This document shows positions 39,201 through 54,134 of a DNA stretch of 64,000 nt, in pieces. The stretch comes from Diphasiastrum complanatum (Eukaryota; Streptophyta; Lycopodiopsida; Lycopodiales; Lycopodiaceae). The notes below the pieces were generated by a model that was not told where the DNA came from, did not search any database, and saw only the letters and a program-made list of their open reading frames with translations. The DNA is taken from the NCBI GenBank assembly GCA_029204225.1, contig CM055112.1, positions 5,001 through 69,000 on the forward strand, in the 5' to 3' direction. A program made the translations under genes and the position numbers. The stretch's first letter is position 1. Each line of letters opens with the position of its first letter.

Positions 39201-41336
39201 CTTAACAAAGACATCATACACTTCATCCTTGCTCTTTAGTAGATAGATCCAACAAAATCTACCAAAATCATCTATGAAAGTTACATACATCTTAACTCCA
39301 CTATTGCTAGTTGCATAGTTCCATGAATATCCGAATGTACAAATTGAAAAGGCTTTGTAGATCTAGAGGTACATCTAGCATAAGGTTGTCTATGTGACTT
39401 TGACAAAGCACAAGACTCACAAACATGATTGATGCCACTTAAGGAACTTGGAAGGCCTATCACAACCTTCTTTCTAGCCATTACCTCCAATGACTTGAAG
39501 TTGAGGTGTTACATCCTTTTATGCCAAACCTCTTGAATAGGTATTTGCTCTCTTGCAACAAATCCAACTTGGTTAGCAATAAAATAAGCATTTAGTTTGA
39601 ACAACTTCCCTTGTCTTTTTCCTTTTGCAATCATGATATCCTTCATTTTTATCATACAAGCATCTCCATCAAACTCAACCTTGAGGCCTTTACTTAGCAA
39701 TTGACTCACACTAAGCAAATTCTTGGTAATAGAACATCCTCCAAATGAAAATTCCTATATATAGAGAGAGAAATAAGAATTGTGCCAATCCCTTTGATTG
39801 CACACTCACCATCATTGGCCGCGTAGATCACCCTCTCGTCATTTCCATATGCCAACAAAGAAGTGAAGTACTCTTTGTGAAAAGTCATGTTTGAACTTGC
39901 TCCACTATCAATCCACCATGGATCTAGATCTGTATCATTAGCAAGCATACATGAAGACATCACAAAAGCATCATCATTTGCATCTTGAACATCCAAACCA
40001 TCCTCATCAAGAGTAAGATTACCTTGTTTGTCTCCTTGATCTCTCTCCTTCTTGTAGCACTCACTTGCAAAGTGTCCTTTGATGCCACAATAGAAGCACT
40101 TGAGCTTTGATCTATCTTTCTTTTTGCCACTTGAAGAATCATCCACTTGATCTTGCCCTTTAGACCACTTGCTTTTGCTTTTGCCCTTTGTGAACATAGC
40201 TTCCTCTTGAAGTGTCGATGTAGATCCACCTCTTGCTTGAAGCCTATATTCTTCATTGATCAAGATCTCTTGAAGATCAATCAAAATTGGCAGTGTCTTT
40301 TGAATAGCAAGAATTTGAACAATGTTAGCATGAGCATCCAATAATCCATTAAGAATAACTTGAATGCAAGCCAACTCATCATTCAATGCTTTCACTCTCA
40401 ATATAAAAGTATTTGGACTTTTTTCATTATTTTGCAAACAAGAAAATATTTTTCTTCTTAGAGTCAACACTCTAGAAGTAGACTTAGATTCATAATGCTT
40501 CTTCTATGAATCCCAAGCATCCTTAGATGAAGTACTCTTACCAACTTCCTTGAGAAGCTCATTGGTAACATTCATCTTGATCATGTGTAGAACCTTCTTG
40601 GCCCTCTTGTCATACCTCACTTGATCTTTTGTTGTGTTGTCAATCTCTCCTCCAGACCTAGAACAATATCCAAAACATCATTTATCTCAAGAAGTGATTC
40701 CATCCTCACTTTCCACAATAAATAGTTACTTGATCTATCCTCAATCTCATCACTCTTGCCACTTCATAAGATTGAGACACACTCAAATGATGTCCACAAA
40801 CCTCACTATCTAGAGATCCAATCAAAATTAGGGTTTTGACAATATCACCAAAAAGTGATTATTCCAAATCTACATGCAAATGCTGAAAATTTGATATGCA
40901 ATATATTAGCCACCACTTAGGTTATTCCAATGATCCAAAAATCGGCCAAATCCAGTATGTGAACTGAGAAATCGGAATTGAACAAGATTATAGGCCTATT
41001 TAGACTTTTGATCTACAAAAGATCCAATCTACATATGCAAGAAACTCAATTTTGGTGTAGAATCCTCTCTAGCATGCTCTAGCCTTGATATCTTCACCAA
41101 ATCATTGATAGATATGATTCCCTCCTTCATAACCTAAAACACAAGCTCCAATACCATGTAAAAGAATTCAAATCATTGATGATCCAAATCCATAAACTGA
41201 TCTTGGGTTAGAAAGAGAACAAATCAACGATCTTGTCAATCTAGAAAAATAAGCATCTACTCTATGAATGAGATGCAAAATCTAATAGAACTTGATCAAA
41301 ACTAAATCATAACATTAAAATAAGTTGTTTTCCATA
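36248..41336 (-). mobile_element. Copia element, family C, nearly end-to-end copy
   Basis: 3' LTR 36248-36904 (TGTGAA...TTCACA, 657 bp). RNase H and reverse transcriptase about 36905-38380, with YVDD-type region near 37860. Integrase about 38381-39290. Pre-integrase and protease about 39281-39960. Gag with a CCHC knuckle (CFYCGIKGHFASEC) about 39960-40620. Primer-binding site 41145-41156 (initiator-Met type). A 5' LTR begins at 41157 and is incomplete. It is broken, with long readable stretches. It probably went into the older family C copy at 36247. Confidence 0.88.
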
Positions 41337-42540
41337 TAAGCATACCTGATTCTTCCTCATGGATTCCATCCCCTCATTCATGGCTTGGATCCATTTGTCC
41401 TTTTTTGGACATTCAATCACTTCTTCAAAAAATGTTTGTGCTCCTCCACTGAATCCACAAAACTCTTCTGATGTGTAAGCTGAGCTGCCTGGCACAAATC
41501 TTGCTGGCGCTCTTTGTTCTCTTGTCGACCTTCTAGGAGATGCTTCTGGAATTGCAATGCTCTTGTCTTTATCAGCTCTGCTAGGTCCGGAACCATTTTC
41601 GTTTATAGGTACTGTAGCAGTAGATTGGCTTGCAAATCTTTCTTTGTCTAATTCGTCACTCGAATGAGGTGTGACTCGAACATCTTTGTCTGAGTATTTG
41701 TCCTCTGCTCTCTCTATCACAATTGGTAGATCATAGTATTGTATACCAAGGACTTCATAACTGACAGGATCATCATTGGCCATTGTTCTGCTCTCATCAA
41801 ATTTGACATCTCTGACTGTCTTCACAATGTTTGTCTCTGGCATATAGACTCTGTAGTATGACGAATGATTGTCATATCCTACAAGATATTCTTGTTTTGC
41901 TTTTTCATCAAGCATCTTTTGAAGCTTATCAGGAACATGTGCATAAACTGCACAGCCAAAGATACGAATGTGAGTCAAATTGGGTTTTCTACACCACCAT
42001 AATTCATGTGGTGTCGTGTGAAGAACACCAAACTTTCTTGTCCTGTTCTGAATATATGCAGCTTACTGCTTCAGCTTAGAGCACTCTTGGAGCCTTTGAA
42101 TAGGCCATCATGCACCTGGAAGCTTCCATTAGAGTCCTGTTCTTTCTTTCTACAACACCGTTGTGCTGCGGTGGTGTGTAAGCTGCAGTTCTTCTATGAA
42201 TGATTTCACGATCATTGAAGAAGTCAATGAATCGATTCGAGATGTATTCTCCACCTCAATCTGTTCTGATCTGCTTCACTTTATTACCAGTGCATCTTTC
42301 TGTCCAATTCATATACTCTGTGAACTTGTCAAGTGCTTTTGATTTATTGTGAATAAAATAGACTTTGGCAAATTTACTATAATTCTCAATAAAGGTTATA
42401 TAATACTTTGAGCCTTCTACTGATATCACGTTGAAAGGTCCACAGATGTCAGAATGTACAAGCTCCAGAACCTTTGTAGTTCTGTAGGAGTCTTTTACAA
42501 AAGGAGTATGTGACATCTTACCAAGAAACCATATACAAAG
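41337..42540 (-). mobile_element. Copia fossil, family A: integrase region fragment
   Basis: Matches the integrase and post-integrase region of the 30205-36052 element, with IRIFGCAVYAHVPDKL and the STREQRAPARFVP stretch. It has no LTRs and is broken. Confidence 0.8.
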
Positions 42541-43545
42541 CAATAGTCTTCAAGAACACTGAGGTATACAACCTTAGGCTTATAACCGAACAAGACTTCA
42601 TAAAGTGCACTCCTTCCATTAGCTTCATAATTCCATAAAGTTTTGCATGATGGAACATACACATGCACCAAAAACTTGAAGAGACAAGACACAGCCAAAT
42701 GTAACTTGTGGATCCATCAATGGTACATGCAAAGCAAGAAACACCTTCCTTGCTTACTGATAAAGAAAGATGAACATCGGAATGTTCCAACTCCATAGAA
42801 TGTTCTGTCTTTTTAGAAGACATTAAATATGGATCCATAAGTGATTTTGCCATAGAATAAGCCACTCTTGGCTTGATCTCCTTAACTATAATAGGCATAG
42901 ACCTGAAGTTGGAAACATACAACTTCCTATGCCATAGCTCTTTCTTGGAAACATAAGTCAACAATGCAGCATCACATAAACTTGAATTTTCGTGCACATC
43001 TAGCTTGAAAATACCTTCATATTTAGATCCACTTGCAAGAATCTTATCTTCTTTCTTTATGAAACAACATTGATATTGAAATCCAGTTCATAACCATCAT
43101 CTAACAACTTTACTACACTAATCACACTCTTTGTGAGACTAGGCACATAGGGAACATTGGAAAGTGTAAAATTCATAGAAGATGTAAGTTTTAAGGAACA
43201 ACTTCCAACACCTTCAATTGCACATGCATCACCAACTGCTGTGTATATTGATTTCTTAGGATCTAGAACAGATTCAGTAGAAACAAAAGAATCTTTGGAG
43301 CAACTCATATGAGTTGTTGCTCCACTATCAATATACCATGATACATCATTAAAAAGTAAAGAAGAAAAACTAGACATCAGAAGAGATGCCTCTCCACAAC
43401 TCGCATGTGAGTCTTCTATGATACAACTGGCTTGAACTTCTTGTGTCTTCTTCTTGAAGTTAGAAGGATGAGCTGACTCATCTTCTACTCCACCATAGTC
43501 TTTGTTCTTTGTTTTTTTCTTGGTGAAGGCACGACAGTACTGGTC
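42541..43545 (-). mobile_element. Copia fossil, family D: protease and pre-integrase fragment
   Basis: Contains an aspartic protease with WYIDSGATTHM (about 43340-43310) and a pre-integrase segment ending in ELWHRKLYV (about 42940). The sequence differs from families A and C. It has no LTRs and is broken. Confidence 0.75.
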
Positions 43546-44110
43546 AGACCGCATTCAACCGCACCCCAACTGCATTCGCCCTTGAACCGTAGCGACCACA
43601 TTCAATCGCAACAGACCACATTCATCCACCACAGATCGCATTTAACTGCAAACCGGTCGCATTCCAACGGCATTCAACTGCATTCAACCGCACCCCAACG
43701 ACATTCACCCTTGAATCGCAACAAACCACATTCAGTCGCAAACAGATCGCACCCCAACTGCATTCGCCCTTGAACCGTAGCGACCGCATTCAATTGCAAC
43801 AGACTGCATTCAACCGCAAACAGACCGCATTCAACCGCACCCCAACTGCATTCGCCCTTGAACCGTAGCGACACATTCAACCGCAACAGACCGCATTCAA
43901 CCGCAAACAGACCACATTCAACCACAAATAGACCGCATTCAATCGCATTCCAACTACATTCGCCCTTGAACCGTAGCGATCACATTCAATCGCAACAGAT
44001 CGCATTCAACCGCAAACAGACCGCATTCCAACCGCATCCACTGTCTGAAGCACCCGCATTCAACCGCAAACATACCACATTCCAACCGCATCCACTGTTG
44101 AACCTTAGCA
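43545..44110. repeat. Minisatellite of about 85-135 bp units upstream of the Gypsy gag
   Basis: Units begin CCCTTGAACCGTAGCG and recur at about 43572, 43709 (diverged), 43768, 43855 and 43962. Each is filled with ACCGCATTCAACCGCA words of 10-20 bp in varying number. It ends about 110 bp before the gag ATG, so it may be a leader repeat of that Gypsy element. Confidence 0.88.
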
Positions 44111-47100
44111 ACCACATTTCGATCTAACACCACATTTCGGACAAAGAATCCAACGAGTCCAGTTACCAAAGAGTCCAAGAGGCCTATTTCCACAATCCTA
44201 AGGTACTCTAGAGCTGTTATGGATCATCCTTACGATCCGAATTCAACAGAGGACTATCCACCAAAGATGGTCTCCCCATCCACCGAACAGGCTCAATTTA
44301 ATATATATTCTAGGATGAAATCCCAAGTTCAAGAGCCATCCACCAACCCATTTGACAGATGGGTACCCATGCGTTTTGAAGTTCCATACGATCGACCAAA
44401 TTTTCATGCTGCAGAATCTTCACATGCACGAGCGCACTTAAACGGAGCTTTTGCATATAATATTCCGTGTACTAAAAAACGTATTCCAAAGCTAGATTTA
44501 GCTAAGTACGACGGTAACACTAATCCTCAAAGATTTCTTCAAGTCTTTGAGAATGCATGTGATGTCTATGGCAAGACATTACCAGATGCCATGGTACAAC
44601 TCTTCTCGATGACCATGACCAATCGAGCACGAGAATGGTTTTTTAACTTGATCATGAAGATAAACGAGACTGGTCACTCTTTAAGGAGGCATTTGTCAAA
44701 CAATTCAAGCCATTTCGCTTGATCGAAAGTCCTTTTGTCAAGCTAAGTAACATCAAAATGACAAAAGATGAGAAAGTACGTGACTACATTGAACGATATA
44801 AAAGATTAAAAAGTTAGGTACAAGAGCAACCCACTGAGTCTATGCTCATAATTTGGTTCCTCGTTGGACTCCCACAATGAATACGACGTGAACTTTGCTC
44901 CAATGATGAATACACATCATTGAAACAAGCCATGTCTGATGCCATTCGAGAAGAAGATGAGAGATCAGAGTTGATGAGCCACGTGAACGGAGAGCACATT
45001 GTGCTGTCCAAGAAACTCGACCAAACGAGGAAACACGAGAACAGTTGTGGAAAACACAGATGGAGTTGCTTAACCAGCAACACCAACAACAGATGGAGAA
45101 ACTCACGAAAGAGTTTCAAAACATCTTAAGTCTATCTAGAACTCGACGCCAGGTCAGTTACCCACTGGCCAAATCCAGCATAGACCAGAGAACACATGGT
45201 GCCCTCACTGTCGAGGTGCACACATTGGCAATGAGTGCCCTTCATACCAACCAGTCCCAGATACTTCATTAATCAAATGTGACATCTGCGACTTTATGGG
45301 GCATACCTCACTTTATTGCTATTATAACCCAAGGAATTAGCCTCACAACCATTCAGGAGGACATTATCAACCTCCCCGACACCAGTTTGTTTCACATAAT
45401 CAAAATCAACACTATCCATCACGAAACAACCAAGTCCATATACAAGAGTTGCCCAGACAATCTAGACATGAACCTCAACCACAACTGGCACTCTTAGGAC
45501 CACCTCCAAGCGGAAAACCTGATCTAGGATCACAAAAACATAGACACCCTCAAGAATTTGCACAGACACATCATGTAGAAAACTCCTACGATCACTCATA
45601 TCATCATGATACAACACTTTCATCTATTAGTTCTCAACAATATCCAACCGACAACTCATGCTCGTGCAAACGGGATGAGTATTCCACACCACAGGAAAAT
45701 CCAGCACAACTAGCCATCCAAGATGGTTATGCTATTGCCACAGGCCCAATGAGTAACCGCTGTTCTATTTGTGGTGAAACTAGCTACTCCATGGTTGACT
45801 GTAAAGTTAAGAACCAATACTATGTGGAGTGCCTAGAATGTGTTCGCAAACACAGTTTCGAATAATTCCCTAAACAACCTAACATGATCCTTCCAACACG
45901 TCATATATCATCCAAACCTGTTAGAGTTCTAACTAGAGCACAACGCCAACAACAAGAACAACAGCACAACAATGAAAAATTAGTTGACCCGAATGGAATC
46001 CACTTGACAGCTTCCACATTACCCAAAGACTACCCAGACCCAAAAGTGGAACAAAGGCAATATAATGAGTTTCGAGAGGAGTTTTTCGAAAAGTCTGTTA
46101 TCTGCTCAGATCCCTAACTAAGAACAGTTTCAATAGGGACTTGAAGTATTTTATGACCTCCTGCAAGCTCAACTCACTATGACATTCCATAGTGTGCTAA
46201 AATCTTTCACCGGGCTTCAACGATATATCCATCGTAGTTTTCAGCTACCTACTGTTCCTGATGAGCAGCGAAAAACAGAAGAGATTCCTGAAATTATCCA
46301 GATTCCTATGAATCTGCTAAATATCAGTGTTGCTAAGGGGACTAACATCACCTTGCTTTTGTCCTATAAAGACTATCATGTGGTATCTACTATTCTTGAT
46401 AGCGGATCAGGCATAAATATAATGGCTTTGTCCTTGGCAAAGTCATGGGGCTTCCATACCCTCGATCAACCATGATACAAACTTCGCATGGATGATCAAC
46501 GTGTTACAGACCTTGCTGGTCATTTATCAAATATTAAAGTTCGAATAGAAGGTGTCAAATTTGTAATCGATTGTGTCATCTTAGAGTTACCAGAAGATAC
46601 CAATACTTATAAACTCCTTCTTGGTACACCTTGGCTCTAGATGGCAGGTGGTGTCCAAGATTGGAAGCATAGCAAAATTACCTTTGGCAATCATGACAAA
46701 CGAGTCACTGTTGACTCAACTAGCCATGTCAAGCCTGCTAAAGTTTATGATGATTGGTCATCAACAACATATGACGAATCAGATAGTGTCCCGATCCAAC
46801 CCAAAAATTAGTATACAAGATCAATGGACATAATCAATTGGGGACAGGCACTGGCCATTGTGGACTGTGCTGATTCCAATCGATGTCGTATCAAAATCGT
46901 TGCAAAAGTTGTGGATATTATCCCATCTTCTATAGACATTGATACATCCATCATCCCACTTATGATGATTGACTTGATTCCTATAGTGTGGTGCCCAGGA
47001 GAACCTAGTGTCTCTATCGCCCATGTTTCCGAAGAAGGTATTCTTTCCATGGATGATGCTGAAATGACGGATGAACATGTTGTCCTTTATCTAGATGCCT

Positions 47101-48590
47101 AACGTTATCCACCAAAAGCAATTCCTCAGGAGATTAAGTCACCAGGGCCGTTGACTTATGTCCAACTAACATCCAAAGTACCCAACACACAAGCGTATAG
47201 GCCCAAACCCAAAGTATACACATGGGATGTGTATCCAGATGAAGTCTGGGATACAATTGATGATGACATGATAAGTGAGGCAAAAACACCGCCCACTCAA
47301 AAACCACAAAACCCTCAATTACAAAAAAAATAATATTATCGATACAAACTTAACCGAGCGTAAAAACAGATGCGTGAGAAGCTTAAGCAACCAATTAAGC
47401 CCTTGTCTAAAGACATGAACACCAAACCATCAGACCAAGCTTCCACGTCCGGTAGTGACTCAACACAGATGAATCCCAAAGTTCCAGAAAACTTTCTGGA
47501 ACCACCTTTTGATCTTCCACAAAAATTTAAAGATTTCACACTGGATGACGTTGTTATCCAGTTACCGCAGCCACACCGGGAACCTACACCAAATTCCAAC
47601 TCCTTTGAAGGACCAGCTAAAACGATGTCGTTAAACCTTAAAGATTCTAACGAGGAGATGGATCAACTAGTTCATGTTGGTGCCCACCTTTCGTCCGAAC
47701 AACTTTCTGATCTGGAAACTTTACTTTGCAAATATAGGGATGTATTTGCATGGAACTATATAGAAATGAAAGGAATTCCGTCTGAAGTAGTGGTTCATAC
47801 GATTCTTTTGGAAGACAATGCTAAGCCTATTTGGACTAAACCTTACAAAAGTAACCCCGTCTATCGTGAGAGAATTGATGAAGACATTAAGAAATTGCTG
47901 GATGCTGGGTTCATTTATGAAGTCCAACATACTGACTGGATATCACCCATTGTGGTTGTACCCAAGAAAAATGACAAACTTTGTATCTTTGTCGATCTCA
48001 AGAACCTTATTGCGGTTACGAAGAAAGACCATTTTCCCTTGCCTTTAACGACCCAAATCTTAGAGAAAATGGAAGGAGCTGAAGATGGATTCAGTGATTA
48101 TCTGGATGGATTTAGCAGTTATTTCCTTGTTCAAATAGCCCCTGAAGATAAACATAAAATGGCCTTTGCCATAGAGAACGAGGTTTATGCTTATAACGTC
48201 ATGCCTTTTGGCTTATGCAACGCCCCTTCAATGTTTCAACGGGTCATGCAACTGGCCTTCCAAGACCTGTTACATCGGATTGTGGAGATTTATCTTGACG
48301 ATCTGGGTGTACATTCCTCGGCAGCTACGCACCTTGACGCACAGGAGAAAATCTTCATTCGCTGTTGTAGATTTGAAATTTTTCTAAACCGTGATAAGTG
48401 TCAAATTTGGGTTACCCATGGGGTGGTCCTCGGACATATAATTTCAAAGGACGATATTTCTACCGATCTTTCAAAAATCAAGGTTATAGTAGAAATGCCC
48501 TTTCCTGCAATAGTGAAGGAAGTTTCTGTCTTCCTCAGTCACACAAATTATTATCGCATCTTTATAATTGATTATTTAGAGCTAAGCACT
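44111..48590 (+). mobile_element. Ty3/Gypsy fossil, Tat-like: gag to reverse transcriptase
   Basis: Parts: gag with a retrotransposon-gag domain (44219-44722 and nearby), a gag/zinc-knuckle and linker region (about 44920-46120), an aspartic-protease-like segment (about 46300-46640, with ILDSGSGINIM), and reverse transcriptase (about 47640-48590, with VVVPKKN, MPFGLCNAPSMFQ and YLDDL). It is broken in many places. No 5' LTR is seen. Confidence 0.82.
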
Positions 48591-49510
48591 ATGTTGATAT
48601 TAAGAGATCTCCCAGAGATTTTAAAGTTGATGACTGGGTATATCTTAGAATACCTAAAGATTCTAAGACTATGAGTACAGAGAAGCATTATAAACTGTCT
48701 ACAAGATATTGTGGACCGTTTCAGATTATAAAGAAAATTGGTTCTTTAGCTTATGAACTAGATCTTTAGAACAAAACTACATCTCACCCAATGTTTCATG
48801 TAAGTCGATTGAAACTAAGTTTGCATGAAGGTGAAGTAGTTGGTTCAGATACCCATTTGGAGGACTCATTGCTTAGCATTCCTTTGGAACCTGAAAAGGT
48901 ACTCAGAACCAGAGATAAACAATTGAGAAATCGTTCTATCTCTGAGTGCTTGATCAGGGGGAAGAGATGGACTGAGAATGATGATTCATGGGAAAGGGTC
49001 GAAAGCATAAAAAAGAATTTTTCTAGGTTTCATTTCTAGAGATAGAAATGGATTAAGGGGGGAAGAATGTTATGTCCATGTCCTGTACAAGGGAATCGGA
49101 ATTATTCTTGACGTGGATAGCCGGTCACTCCTGTTGTATGTGGTTATTAGTTATGCTACGTCATTCCCGACGTGGTCGTATTAAATAATTAATAATCATA
49201 TGAGGGCCCAGACCTATAATTGGACATAGGAGCACATGCATGGTGAAGACTGCTTTAATGCAAGAGTAGGAGATCAATAGCTCAATATAGGTGCATGGGA
49301 ATCCTAAAGAAAATATTCTCTCTCTCTAGAGGAGAATAAGTCTAGTGGAAACTCGCCCCTCCTCCTATTGTGAATTATGATTCTTGAGCCAGTGTTTCCT
49401 CTCCTCTCTTGTGTTCTTCACTGTGGCTTGGGAGTGGATTGGTTAGGGTATTGACTAGCCTCTCCATATTGGTTGGGTGGTTCATGCTCCACATGTGTCC
49501 TTTTGGTTTG
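48591..49510 (+). mobile_element. Gypsy fossil: integrase C-terminal region and 3' LTR, different origin
   Basis: An integrase C-terminal segment with PMFHVSRLKLS (about 48790) and a chromodomain-like end are followed by a purine tract and an LTR starting TGTTATGTCC at 49069, running to about 49510. It follows directly on the Tat-like reverse transcriptase with no RNase H or integrase core between, so the whole is a mosaic of two elements. It is broken. Confidence 0.65.
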
Positions 49511-51300
<1,790 letters not shown>

Positions 51301-51604
51301 TACTATTTTTGTACAGAAAACAGCTTCATTTTATCTTATGTTTGAAGTCTGATCAATTTCTAGTTGAGTTTGCATCCCTTTCATTGAGTAGATGTGGAAC
51401 TAGGCTGGCGACTAGCATAGTATATTGGATGGTCTTTCTTATGTTTGTCCTTCTGGCTCAGACATAACTATGAAATAGTATCGTCCAGTTAGGCGGTCTT
51501 AGAATTGGAGCATTAATCAGCTTCTGCTTGAGTTCTTTGAATGCTTTATGTTGTTCTGCCGTCCAAATATACGTGACTTGTTTCTTGAATAACTGAACAT
51601 GAAA
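51301..51604 (-). mobile_element. Gypsy fragment, end of reverse transcriptase
   Basis: The minus strand reads VTYIWTAEQHKAFKELKQKL followed by INAPILRPPNW, the connection region after a Gypsy reverse transcriptase. It is short and broken. Confidence 0.6.
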
Positions 51605-54134
51605 AGTTCGCAAAAGAAAATTTTTTGTGATACAGCAGAAGAAAATCAGACGACGCGAAAGTCAAACGGCTCGAAGCGACACAAAAATATTCATGATACT
51701 TTTTGACCTTCACGTTCCAAAGGATCAGGAAGATCATGCAAGTACCAAGAAATACAAAAATCCCTGATCAGATATGATGACGTTAGCGGAAGAGTGTTGG
51801 GACGTGCCTAACCCACCTCTCTTGTAATCCGTGATCAGTTATAGATTGTTTAGTCTATTAATCTGGTGTGCTACTCTGAATGTATAAGATACACATAGTA
51901 GGAGATAGAAATACATAGAATACAGATTACAGAATAGAAGTCTCAAGACAAGTTTTATAAGCAAGATCCAAGAATATCCAACAAGTCTGCTAGTAAGTGA
52001 GACATTACTCGTGGGAGAGCACTGCTTCTCTCACACCAATGCGTTGTGTGGGTCTGTCATACAGCGCTCGAAATCAAGAGTATCAATAGATGATACTATA
52101 GCTATTACGCACATATCACTCTTATCTTAGTCTGATCTTGAATGAATTACTATCTGCCATCGCTTGTGTATCTCATTCACTCATTTACCAATTCCACACA
52201 CTGATTCAGTTTTTGTTGAATGTTGTGTTAATCTAAAACGTAGATCAACAGTGTTTGTCTACATTCTGGAGGATTGTAGGAATGATCTAGCCGGCAGTGA
52301 CCAGCAATCATATCTGAAATCCATCTGAATTAATTTTCGTTATTAATTTGATTTTGCTTCAGCAATTCAATATCAGAGCTTGTTCAAGTTTTGTTTCATT
52401 TCATCTAGTTTTGTTTTGTTTCATTTTGTTTGAGAGCTTGATTGATATTTGCAATTTGCGTTACCATTTTTTTTTGGCATCAGTGGTATCAGAGCCCACC
52501 TGTCATAGTCTAACATAGCCAGAAAGCTATAAGATCCAGGAGGCTAAGCATTCAAAGAACCATCACCAAGTGAGAACACAATTCACAACAATGGCTTCAA
52601 TAAGCAGCATACAATCCAAGATCTATATAATCCTCGATTCATCAAGATCTAACTTCCTAGCATGGAAGGTTAAGACCTTGCTGATACTAAAGGGAGAAGG
52701 ATTATTTCCCTTGGCAGATGGTACTGACGAGATGCCTAAACTACAGACAAGGAGCTACACAAATGGAGGGAGAAGAATGACAAGGCAATAGCCATGTTAT
52801 CTTCATCCATCGAGGATAGCCTAACTCTTGACCTGGCTACAATCTCTAAAACAAAGAAAATGTGGGATACATTACTCACAAGATTTCAGACAAAATCATG
52901 TAGTCAGATAATGTTGTCTGAAGATCAACTAACAAACCTGTAGTGGAATGGTAAAGACCTCACTTCCTTCATTAGAAAGATGAAGGATCTATTTCTATCA
53001 CTACACAGTTCTAGAGCAGAAAATGTAGTGTTAACAGAGAAGTAGCTTACATATCTATTGAGAGCCCTACCAAGATCCTTCCAGACAACTAGAATGATGC
53101 TAGCAAAAGATCCTACAATGACACTCGAAAAAGCTGTTGTCAAGATTCGAGAAGAAGTCAAAGCTCGAGAGCACCTTGATCACAAGGATGCTTCTGATCA
53201 ACCTCTCTACAACAACAAGGAGAAATCAAAGAAACAATTCAAGCCTAAGAGGGAGTCAGATTGAAGACATGATCAAGATCAGCCAACAAAAGGAGCCAAC
53301 AAAGGCAAGTGGAAGAACAAAAGAAGGTCGAAACAGCAGAGTGAAGACAAGAACACATGCATGAGATGCAAATGTAAAAGACATATTTTGTTGATTCATG
53401 TTGGCTTAATCCAAAAATTGAGTGTATCCATTGTCATAAGAAGGGTCATGCAGTCATGGACTGCCATTAGAACTCAAGAAACAAATCAGGTCAAAGCAGA
53501 CAGGAGAACAACAATAGTTCATCCTATGTCGAGGATCTAGAGAGCTCAAAAATGGGCGAAGAAATATTGAATCACGGGAATTCAACCGCCTACATCTATG
53601 TAGACATGTGTGCAATGTCAACACCTGACACACGAGAGATAATTCTTGATTCAAGAGCTATCTCACACTTCATTACATCAAGACAGATCATGTCTGATTT
53701 CCGAAGTGCAGATCCATCAAGATTTATCGTTCTTGGAGATGGATTGAAGCATCAAGTGAATGGTATTGGTTCACTGTGGCTCAACACAAATAGTAGAGAT
53801 AGACAACTCGAAGATGTTCTGTTTGTGTGTACACTACAGCAGGACTTGCTATCAGTGGCAAGAATAGCTGATGTAGGGATGCATGTGATGTTCTCAGATG
53901 AAGCATGCAACATTGTTGATGCAAGTACCAGTATGTTTATCACTCAAGGAAGACAACATGTATCACTTGAAGGTACGTCTACCTGCAGATCAAGTGCATC
54001 AAACTCATGATGATTCGCCATATACTCTATGGCACATGAAACTATGCCATATGAATTCAATGGCACTATATCAAGCAAGCCATCATGGAGCAATCAGAGG
54101 GGTGAGCATCTCGAATGCAACTAGTTCGATGACC
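51605..54134 (+). mobile_element. Copia fossil, family A, plus-strand copy: LTR, gag and protease
   Basis: A 5' LTR (about 51605-52482, its beginning lost), primer-binding site TGGTATCAGAGC at 52484-52495, gag from about 52590, a protease and pre-integrase region (about 53550-54130). The reverse transcriptase and 3' LTR are absent; unrelated sequence begins near 54135. It is broken. Confidence 0.82.

Noticed and set aside
43545-44110. CRISPR array
   Set aside because: Repeats and intervening sequence are made of the same short words, unit length varies, and the context is plant retroelements.
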